21,954 nt of DNA from a virus, in the IMG/VR virus record IMGVR_UViG_3300010370_000282, positions 1 through 21,954 of that record; one strand, written 5' to 3'. The notes below the pieces were generated by a model. That model worked only from the letters and a program-made list of their open reading frames with translations, did no database searches and was not told the origin of the DNA. The translations under genes were made by a program, and so were the position numbers. Shown here piece by piece: positions 7,927 to 18,500 of the stretch. How positions within the stretch are numbered: the first letter of the stretch is position 1; every line of letters starts with the position of its first letter.

Positions 7927-9486
7927 TTAAAATTCCAGTACGATTTTGATGTCTTCTTTTTGGCGCGAACTCCTACTAATAGTAGGACGATTGTCGAGAT
8001 AGATTACATCTCCTGATCCTTTATTTATTTCAGGAGACGCCATGCCAGATGTAAAATTAACACCCAGATTAATTAACTTAGTTCCCGTTGGATTCGTAGA
8101 AATTCCTGAAAAACCAGTGTCAATGGAAGCAGAGAATCCTGATGTTTTTCCACTAATTTGATTTGCGGAAGACTCGAAAGAATATGGTTTTCCGTTTGTG
8201 GAAATACCCACATAATCTTGCTGATCGAGAGTTGTTTGATTAAAATAGAGAGATCTATCTCTAAAATATTTTAGAACCTTAGTTTCACTATCCCAAGAAG
8301 CAACATAACCATATGCTCTACCAACTCCACTTGAAACGATCTGCTCAATCTTTTCACCAACCGTTGGAGTTCCAGACACGGAAGAGAATTTGAGGGAATA
8401 TAGTCCAGTAAAAGTATTTTCAGTATAAATTTGTGTAGAACCAATTGAAGTTGGATTTTTTATAATTGCAACCTGGGCAAAACTTGTATCTACTGGGAAA
8501 TCTTTTGTAGAATCATCAAACCTAGAATAAACTAAAACCTTATCCGTTCCAAGTTCAGTGTAGATATCATAACCATGACCTTTTGAAGGAGGGATGATTG
8601 GAACTAATTTTGCACTGTTTCCGACTGTGTTAGTATTAATAGAACCTAGATCTACTAATCCATAACTATAATCTTTGCCTCCGGAAGTGATAACAGCGTT
8701 GGTTATGGCACCGCCTTCAACATCAACCCTTACTCTTGCACCACTTCCATCTCCTATAATTGACAGTTCTTGTCCTAATCCATTAGAATAATTGGCACCA
8801 GATTTTTCAATATAGACTGTTTTAATCTGATTATTATTTGCCGTAGAATCTCCAGACTCTCTAATTGCCTGTATTTGGGAATTAGTCGAAGTTAACCAAT
8901 TATTTGGAACCGTGATATATTCAGTAGAATCAAATTTTACAATATCACTTGGGGAAATTGTGAATAAGTACTTCCAAATATATCCATCTCCACTGTCTCC
9001 CGCTCTCGATGGTTCCAAATCCGTAAAGGTGGGTTCATCTTGGGAGACATTTCCTTTTGGATTACTACCACTCGATCCATTTTCAATGCAAATATAAACT
9101 CTATACTCAGAATTGACTACATAATAATTTGCTGCATATAGTCTTGATGAATTAGTTAATGGGCTTGGATTAACAATACTATAATCATCTCTATACATTT
9201 CATATCTATTACCCGCAACCCAGTCAATTCTTCTGACTATTCTTCTAATATTTGCCGATGTTATTCTCTTCCCATATAGAATAGTATCCCCATAATGTTT
9301 ACTATATGAGAAACTATCAATAGGTGCTGGGGGATTTGTATTCCAGGTTGTTGATCTGCCAAATCCAACAGCAGTTGGGTTGGGTAGTCCAACTGCAATA
9401 TAGTAAGAGTTTTCTGTGGACTCAACGGAGTCCACAAAATTACTCGCATTCAAAATTCTAAACTGATCAGTAACAATTGCTGACAT
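7927..9486 (-). CDS. 8: Baseplate wedge protein gp8 homologue
   Basis: In T4, gp8 is a dimeric protein that joins gp10 and gp7, then gp6, to build the baseplate wedge. Similarity to T4 gp8 runs the whole length: AIVTDQFR at 3-10 (T4 AIVTSKFR); R-R-x-D-W near 87-91 (T4 R-R-D-W); GDGYIWKYLF at 166-175 (T4 GDGYVWEYLF) followed by EYITVP (T4 EYIVVP); and a C-terminus with GDVIYLDNRP ending at 501 (T4 GEMIYMENRP), then a matching final strand ending in E-F (T4 T-F). It has 519 residues against 334 in T4. Part of the excess is a GGxxY-type repeat insert at about 222-281, and part is a V-G-E/S-G-x-G module near 370-400. The start is supported by the family N-terminus. There is no strong Shine-Dalgarno sequence, but a late promoter lies 18 bases upstream. 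It stops 3 bases before the DUF4815 gene. Confidence 0.95.
   Translation of the reverse strand: MSAIVTDQFRILNASNFVDSVESTENSYYIAVGLPNPTAVGFGRSTTWNTNPPAPIDSFSYSKHYGDTILYGKRITSANIRRIVRRIDWVAGNRYEMYRDDYSIVNPSPLTNSSRLYAANYYVVNSEYRVYICIENGSSGSNPKGNVSQDEPTFTDLEPSRAGDSGDGYIWKYLFTISPSDIVKFDSTEYITVPNNWLTSTNSQIQAIRESGDSTANNNQIKTVYIEKSGANYSNGLGQELSIIGDGSGARVRVDVEGGAITNAVITSGGKDYSYGLVDLGSINTNTVGNSAKLVPIIPPSKGHGYDIYTELGTDKVLVYSRFDDSTKDFPVDTSFAQVAIIKNPTSIGSTQIYTENTFTGLYSLKFSSVSGTPTVGEKIEQIVSSGVGRAYGYVASWDSETKVLKYFRDRSLYFNQTTLDQQDYVGISTNGKPYSFESSANQISGKTSGFSASIDTGFSGISTNPTGTKLINLGVNFTSGMASPEINKGSGDVIYLDNRPTISRSSRQKEDIKIVLEF
8645..8823 (-). repeat. GGxxY-type insert within gp8
   Basis: Residues about 222-281 of the gp8 homologue read as two units, VYIEKSGANYSNG and AVITSGGKDYSYG, separated by G-D-G-S-G-A-x-V. 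This is the same pattern as the modules in the neighbouring giants and has no counterpart in T4 gp8, whose conserved blocks lie on both sides. Confidence 0.6.
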
Positions 9487-9504
9487 CGTTAAACTTTTTT
9501 TATG

Positions 9505-9512
9505 TATTTATA
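9505..9512 (-). promoter_or_regulatory. T4-type late promoter (TATAAATA) ahead of gp8
   Basis: An exact TATAAATA on the minus strand lies inside the 32-base gap between the giant gp7-like gene and gp8, the longest gap between genes in the window. T4 spacing places transcription start near 9499, about 13 bases ahead of the gp8 ATG. The region between is A-rich and has no clear ribosome-binding site. The motif would let gp8 and the genes after it be transcribed apart from the 12-kb gene ahead of them. Confidence 0.72.
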
Positions 9513-9518
9513 TCCCCA

Positions 9519-12500
9519 TCAAGGTAGATTAGAAAGTTTTCTAATTCCACCCGTGTTTCTTAGTCCAAATGTTCTTCTTTGAATAGTTGGGAGTGTTGAT
9601 AAACCAGAATCAATTGTTAATCCAGTGACTGCTATTGAGACTGGATTCGTGCGCGTATCGAAATCATATATTCTACCCCAAGAAATATTTCCTAATGGTA
9701 GAGTAGTTGATCCAGTAGTTGCAATACCAACAACATTGCTGCTGGTATGAATATTGCAGATAATCTCAGCATTTGGACCAGAGTTAGTCTTAGAGTTTAC
9801 GATATAAACATTATCCAAGAAACTAGTTCCTATACCAACGATAGAAGAATCTCCACTATTTACAGAAGTTAGTCCAGTTCCGACAGTTGTGTTATAAACT
9901 AATAATGGGTAACCAGTCTGTAAATCGTTAGCGTCCGACGCATTTGCGCGGAAATTAATTTTCAGAGCAAGTGGATGTCCACCAGTACCAGTTGTTGTAC
10001 TAATACCAGTAATAATTCCACTAAATCCTTGTACATTTTGAATATTCTTAATAAGTTCGGTAGTTCCTTTTGGAATTTCGGTTATGACCTGAGGTGGGTT
10101 AGTTGTCGTATATCCAAAACCAGGATTAGTAATTGTTATAGAAACAACATTTCCACCAGAAACATTTGCTATTGCTGTTGCGGTTGTGCCAATGCCAATT
10201 CCAATTGCTGATGGTGCAGAGACTTTAACAGGAACTGTTAAAGTTGAATATCCAAGACCAGCATTTGTAATTGTAATGTTAGATATAGTTCCCGCAACAG
10301 AAACAGTCGCTGTAAATGCAGCAGATACTGGATCAGTTCCCTGAACTATTAATCCATCAAAGGAAGTTATTGATACGCCGTAGTTATCTTCTTCATAATT
10401 AAAGAATTCGGCATTATCAACAAATATGTTGCTTGATCCCTGATCAATATCGCCAATAATTTTTGCAGTTGGATAAATCAGTGGTTCGATAGAATCACGT
10501 GATTTGTAAACAATATCACCTTTAATATACTTGTCTTCTTTTTGCTTTATCCACTCTATTGGTTTATAATTAGTCTCATCGATACCAGAACCAACATAAT
10601 TATCAGTCTCTACTGTATCAGATCCAATGATATCAACAACAGTTCTTTCTCTTGATTGATCTAATGTTGATGGATACAGTGGATTTTTTCTAACAAATAC
10701 ATCATCGCCAATTTTAATTGTTTCATTAATATCAATCAATGTAATGTCTATACCAGATTGACCAATATAGAAGAAAATATCTACTTTATCAGACGCTTTT
10801 GGTGGTTCGGTAAACTCAAATGTTGTTCCGCCAGAGAATGCATACGCATATGATGGTTGTTGTAAGACGCCGTTAACAAATATGATAAGAACAGCATCAA
10901 GATCAATAGAACTTGAAAGAGGATTGTTTGGATCAATTTCAAAACTTAGGAGTTGACCATTATAGTAAAGTGGGAATCTAGTTCTGCTTCCATTCTGTAA
11001 TGTCGAAATACTGTCAATGTAATTCATTTCACCAAACGACCATGCTGAGAAGTAATCTTGGAATGTCTCAACTACTTCGAGTTGGAATTCTGAGATTGGT
11101 TCTACCAAATCTTTTGCAGTAACCAAACCAACTGGTTTGAAGATATCTCCAACCCTGAAAGAATATCCAGGTCTTGCTATTTGGAAAGAATTGACTACAA
11201 ACAGTGTTGAACCAATACCAACCGTAGATGGAGAAGGTCCAATACTTATATTCATAAGCAGATTTGAACCAGTTTCTGTTGTTGTTCCTAACCCAACTCT
11301 TGAAACACCAACTACTTCTAGATTTTCGTAAATTGGTTCAGGTATTCTAATATATGGTTCCACATATCCAGATCCACCATTATTGATAATAAATCCAAGA
11401 GTACCACCAGCACCAACGACAGCAGTGATGCTTGCTTCACTTCCTGTATGGTTTGGATCTGTTACACCTATTGAAACTGGATTTCTATATCCAGATCCAT
11501 CATTCAAGTCATACCATGGGAATACAGTTCCAAATCCAATGTAAGAGTGAGGTAGAGTGCTAGTACCAACGTTTGCAAGGAAAGTTCTTGCAGAAACAAT
11601 TCCAGATATATCATATGAATAATCTAGTTCACGTGAGGGGAAATAAGATACGATTCCCGCTCCTGATGGGCAAGTAAATCCTAGTCCAACCAGTTTAATT
11701 CTATCTCCACCAACAAAATTGTGGTCAGTTGTTGTTGTTATTTCAATAACACCCGTTTGATTGTTATACGACGCTGTGCTGATTGATTGTCCAGGACCTG
11801 TGTGGGATATTCCAGTAATACTTACGATAGAACCAGAAACATCAAGATTTGCTCTAACTTTTGCTCCAAGAAGAGGTGCGTATCCCAAACCTGGTGTTGA
11901 TCCGAGTGATACAATTAGACCACCTCTTGGAAGTTGATTTTGATTAATATCAAAATCTGACTTAATGTATGTACCATCAGTGGAAGTAATACCAGTAAAC
12001 ACTACACTGGAAATTCCAGCAACGCTATCATTTTCAAATTCATAGTTATTTCCAGCATTATTGACTGTTGTTGGAGTCTGGAAGACACCATTAATGAATA
12101 ATATACCATTACCAATAGAAACACCAGTAGTGTTAATACCTTCAACAGACATAGTGTATGTCTTACCAATACCAGTAAATTGATCAGAAATATCATCGAA
12201 CAGCATGTTCGTATCATAATTTGTTCTTAGGAAAGTTCTACCAGCATATTGTGCTCTGACATATGGTAGATTACTATCATCTCTTCTTGATCTTGTGTTT
12301 CCTTTTGGTGGATCGACAAACCAGATCTCAGATCCAATAATATTGAATGATCCTCTATAAACCTGAACGGTTGCACCATCACTATGGGTTACTGCTGTAC
12401 TTCCAACGGATGCTCTTATGACAGAAACAGTTGGAATCGTGGAAGCGGCACCAGACTGAATAATACCATTAATTGGACCAAGTAAAGCACCACCAACATT

Positions 12501-15500
12501 AGTGCTTAGACCAACCTCAACCACCTTCATATATTCGTCGTCAATCTTTAAGATATCTCTTGGTTGAATCGAAGTTATTCCACTAAGATTAAATGTTGAG
12601 ATTCCAGATGTGATTGATCCACTATTATACTGGAGAGAATGTGTTATTGGGGTAAATGTAATTGGTTGCTGTACGATACCATCAAGAGAAACAACACTCT
12701 TCGTGAGTTTTTTGGTCATTTCAAGTTCATGAGCATTACCAACACCAGCATCGGTGAATGTAACTGCAATTCCTGAGGTTGCATATGACCTTTGAGTCGA
12801 TAGTTTAAAGGTATCTGGGGTGATTGCAATTGGATATACTCTTTCTGGCAGTCTATCAGTAACAACTCCAAGGTAATTTGCAGTTGCTCCAATACCCATT
12901 GCACTTTGTCCAACACCAATAAATGTTGATTTTGGAGTGTAAATTAGTTCTTCACCAGTATTGAACATGTGATCAACTATGGTGAATATGCCAGTTTCAA
13001 AATCAACAGTAGTAGTGTCGGATGGTGTAAATATTTTCTTATAGATTGGTCTTCCCTGATAAGTTAAATTAAAGTTAACTTTATTCGCTCTTGCGCCATT
13101 AATACTATCGTAAGAAGATAAGAAAAGACTTTGGGAACTATTTCCATAAGTTAATACCGCTGGAAGGTTATCAAAATCACTATAAGTGTAGAATACTTCA
13201 TTAAATCCTTGAACTATGGTATTTGTATCGGAATAATCTGGATAGAAGTTCAAATAGAACTCATTTCCAACCACTTCCGAACCAAAGGTTCCAAGACCAG
13301 TTACATTGTTTACTGCGGAGAAAGGTCCAGGGACAACAAATACATTATTGGATCCTCTTAAAATAGAAACTTGATGTATAGCAGAGCTACTACCACATGA
13401 AACTTTTACAAGAGAAGAGGATGAACTAATAAGATTGTAATCAAAAGATCCAACTCTAATTGAAGTTGTTCCAACTCCGACAGTAGATTCTAACTTTGCA
13501 CTTCTCTCTGATCCAGCAGGTTGAGCAGTGACCAAAAATCTATGAGTTCCAATTCCAGAAGTTGTCGCAGCAAATCCAACAATATTTGCTCTAACATCAA
13601 TTAAATGATCTTCTTCATTTTTAACTCTAAACGAAACTATTCCAGCAGTGGAATCATAAATTGCAGTTACTAATCCAACAGAAGAAGAACTATATCCCTG
13701 AGTAGTTGTATCAAAATAATACTCACTGAGATAGGTATTAGTTCCATCAAAATCAAGAGATGCATCAATATAATTTACTTCTCTGGTGATTGTATTTAAG
13801 ACCTCAATGTTTGCAAATAAACCTTTGAAATCTGTATCGGTAAATTCTGCAATCGTCCTTACACTACTTGCAGAACCAACACTAGAAATACCGATTACAT
13901 TGCTACCAATCAGATTAATAGAACCGAAAGTTTCTGTTCCAATTCCAGAAATATCAGATGAGAACGTTTTCTTCAAGACTTTAATATCATGATCTCTGGT
14001 AAATCTTTCCGTAGGTGTGAATATTAAAGTTTTTCTACCAGAGTTGTCAACATTAGCACTAAAATCACCAAGAAGTTCGTTAGTGTATGCGCTGTATTTT
14101 TCAAAAAGAATAGAATCTAATGTTGTTGTCTGTAAAACCAATTCGGTTAATTGGCAATCGAAATTATCAGGATCGACGATTTGAATTGTATATCTTACAT
14201 GAGTATCGGCAACATCAATCTCTTCAACCTCAACAAAGGGATCTTCAAATCCTCTGCTTGAGAATCTAGAACTAATATCATCATGAATAACGACTCTATT
14301 GGTTCTACACTCCGTATAATCGGTGAGTTTTCTATTTTGAATTTTAAGATATTTTGATTGATCTGGATTTGTCTTTATTTCGTAGTCAATTACATTATCG
14401 AAGTTGTTAATTACATCAACTCTTCTCTCTTCAATAACATCCAGAACAGTGACACTTGTTGTAGTGCCTGCTAATCCAGCAGAGCTTCTGGTTGAAGACA
14501 ATATGCCAACATCGGCAAAATTCTTCATTCCAGATGGGTGCAAGATGCTGTTAACTGGACCAGAAAGGGTATCCCATGTTATAGGACTCTTAATTGAGTA
14601 AGAAAGATTCTGATAATAATCATTATCGGGAAGAACTTGATAATCCTCACTGATCTTACCAATATCATTTCTCCATCCAACATTCTGCTTGGAAGAATAG
14701 TTAATTTTAAATCTAGATCTATTTTCAGTAATAGATGTTACATCAGCAATTATTCCACTAACCTTACCTTTGATTCTATCACCCTCTTTTAAGTAATATC
14801 TTCCAGTTACTTTAATAAATTCGTCTCTTACCGAATAGACGTAGACATCCTCTTCGGTAAATCCACTTCCAGTATCGACAAATAGTTGTTCATTAAGAGA
14901 GAATTTACCTCTCTTCTTAATAACATTGATTTCTGGATAGAATGTTTTATTGACAATTGATGCATAACCAGATTGGAAAGTTTTAGCGATTCCTGGATTT
15001 GTTGATAGTCCAACACCAAGTTCATCAACAACTGAGAACGTTAATATAGCAGGATTGGAGTTTACGTAACTATCTACCTTAAAGAATCTGTAATCATAAT
15101 TGTCGGAGTTATAACCACTTCCGTTACCAATTAGTTCAATTCCTTCAACAAATATTTCATCACCAGCTTTGAATAGTGGGGTAGTAAATCCTAGGATTGG
15201 AGTTGATAATGTACAGGTTGCAACACCAGAGTTACTTGTAATTACAGAACTAATTCCAACTCCATTTGAATTATTAATCGCAATTAGTTTGTGAGGATCT
15301 GATTTCAGTCCATATATTGGAGCGATCTGTCTTACTTCAGATATTGCTCCACTTGGAGTGATAGCAATCAAAGAAGATGTATCAACTACTTCTTTTGTGG
15401 TATCATTCCATAGGATAAGATCTGGGGAATTCAAATATCTACTACCACCAAAAGCAATATCTATTTCATCAATGGTATCTAAATTATCAAGATTTACGAT

Positions 15501-18500
15501 TGGTGCAATAAATGCTTCTGGTTGTAATGTTTTATCAGATGGATATTCGTATCCAGAATCTTTGAATCTTAGATTTTTGATTCTACCAATAGATGTAGAT
15601 ATTGCAACTAAGTTAGCGTCAGTACCATCTGTGCTGGTTATATCGGTAAACTTGGGAAGTTTCTTAAAGTTGAATCCTTTTGAAAGAATTTTTACTTTAC
15701 CGACAGATCCATTAATTGCTGTTGAAGACTTTGTGGAATACTCTAATGTCTCAATCTGATCCCTATTATAAAGTAAGACAGTTGGGACTCTTGCAGGAGA
15801 TATTTTAAAACTATCTGTTGAAATTCCAAATACGCTATAAGTTCCATTTAACTCACTGTTGACATAATTGATTTCAGAATAATCTCTAACATCTCTATCA
15901 GAAGTGCTTATGTAACCTCCTTTTTCAAGTGCATAATAAAGTTTTGTTGGCACATTGGTTGAATACTTAATAGAGAGTGAAGCAGTTCCAAATCCAACTG
16001 TTCCAATTCCAGTAACATTAAAATCTACATTATCACCGGTTGATACAAACTCAGACTCGAAATTTTTATCATTAAAGATTTTAAACTTATATCCTCTCAA
16101 AGAAGAATCTGAAAGATCAAATTTTAAAGTAGAATTTTTGACGACATCAATTTTTGGATTAATTAACGAAATATTGTGAATGCTAGCACCAGTTCCGACA
16201 ATGTTTACTACATTTTCTGTACTTGGAACTGTTTCATATAGAGTTTCAGCGAGTCTAATTTTACTGCTACTGTCACGAATGACATAGTATGATCCTGTTG
16301 TCAGACCAGAAGCAACCTGAATACTATCGTAGAAGATCTTATCTCCTGTATTGTATCCATGATCAGAGATTGTAATTGTATTATCTGTGGTATTAATCTG
16401 AGTAGAGTTAATACCAATAGTGTTAACCAAGAGTTTATTTTCACTCTGATTAAACTTAACTGTTAACGGCGATGTTGTTCCGACACCAACAATTGTATTT
16501 GGTTTAACAGTTAACTTGATAGTATCACCATAAGACAATCCGTGTGATTGGGCAACACTAACTGTTGAAACAACCCTATCGATTTGACCTGTGATCTTTG
16601 TATGATTTGACGTAAATAGATATTCTGAATTGTTAGTTCCATCACTGTAGAAGAACAATCCTTCACTGCTAGTAGTTAATCCAACTTGGGTAACTAAACC
16701 AACATAATCTCTTCCCTTATTGATTACATATACGGTCGAAGATAGTGCAAATACATCAGGAATTTGGAATGTATTTAAGTTGGAATCGTTATCAGCAACA
16801 ATTAATGAGTCAACGCCAGCAAGATCTGTTTTTGTAAATGTTACTTGCTGACCGGTTTTAAATGGGTGGTTTGGTAAGTATATGCTTCTGTGAGGAACAG
16901 AAACCGTCTGTGAGATTCCACCAATTGTAAATGTTTTTGACACCGCTCCACCAGCGGTTGTTCCAATGCCAACAGAATCTTTTGCGTTGAAATATACTAA
17001 GTCATCAACTTTTGAATTGAATATTGTAGTTTTTGCTGGGATTCTAACTCTATCACTTATAATGCTTAAAGAACTGCTGTAAGTATGTGCAACACCAGTG
17101 TTTGCATATCTCTTTACTCTGAGAATGCCATTGTTATAGTTGTTCAGTACTTTTACAGTTTCTTGTCCAAGAGAAGACTTAATACTAATACTGTTTCCAA
17201 TAGAAATATTGTTCGGTCTTGAAGATACAAAAATGTCTTCTATTTGCCCACCAGATGAACTATAACTGCTCATGGTCTTGGCAAGACCAATAACTTCTGT
17301 TGAAAAACCTATTGTCTTAGGACCTGAAATATTAGTAATTGAGGTTGAAATGCTACCAACTAAAACAGTGTCGCCATTTCTTAAATCAAATCCAGATCTA
17401 TAATATGCGGAAATGTTATTATCATCATCCCAAACAAATACACATGGTGAATAACTTTCAAATGATGTTTGAACCCTTGTAATATTCTTACCTACGATCT
17501 CAGAAACTTCTGCTCTGAGTCCTGATCCACCAGTTTCTTCTTGATCAAAGTTTACTCTATCACCGATTCTGTAACCACTTCCACCATCAACTACTTCGAT
17601 ATCATCTACTGAACCTTTCTTAACAGATTCTACAACGACTACTTGTGTTGAACTTTCATATGGTTCCACAAGAAAATCATAATCAGCATATCTATCATTA
17701 ACTTTGTATGGATAAGTATTTCTAATAATGTTTGAATTATTAAAATCAAATCCCTGATCAAGATATGTATTTTCTTCTATAAAATCAGATTTGAAAGTGT
17801 TTCCAACAAAGTATGGATATAGTGGTTCTAATGTATTTGAGGTAACACTAGTAGTTACACCTGCAAAATATGCATATACTCCATTTGGAAATTCTGGGGT
17901 TTTGCAGAATCTTCCGTTGTGAACATCGAGATCACCATCGGCAGTATATGTAAAGTCTTCAACGAAGAATCCAGAAGCAAACGAAGATGGTCTATTATAA
18001 ATGTTTGAAGAATTTAGAGAATAACTTGGTGTTAAAATTCTAACCCCAGATTGCACATTATTAGGATTTGAGTATCCAAAAGGTCCGTAAATTGGATTAC
18101 CATCATATGCCCAACCAATAATTGGGGAGTGCGAAGATCCTACATCAGAGTAATTTGCTGCTAGATCTTCAGAATATCCATATATTCCGAAGTTTAAGGT
18201 TTCCCCAGATTCGTTTTGATTTAGACCCGAGAATATCTTTGGTGATCTTGATCTTGCATATTCAGCATATCTTTCAGCATCATTAACAGTCAAATCTCTA
18301 ACTCTGACATCAAATATAGCACCAGATCCTCTTGGATTTACTTGAATATAAGTATTTGACTTACTATAACCAATACCAGAATTTATTATTACTACACTTG
18401 TAATTTGTCCATTAGTAATAACTGGCTTAACAATAGCACCATTGCCATCACCCTTAACAAGAATCTCTGGAATAGAATAATATTCAGACCCACCACTTAA

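Noticed and set aside
9975-10211. Plus-strand frame rich in Cys, Asn and Ser
   Set aside because: It is an artefact of the GGSGY repeat pair read on the opposite strand, without a start signal.
12002-12217. Minus-strand out-of-frame open frames (also 12716-12919, 14828-15031 and 9261-9449)
   Set aside because: They are shifted-frame shadows of the real genes on the same strand; the main frame is unbroken through each, so no frameshift is implied.
15358-15759. Plus-strand open frame of 133 codons
   Set aside because: It lies wholly inside the giant minus-strand gene, has no ribosome-binding site or recognisable motif, and its composition mirrors the antisense of beta-rich coding sequence.
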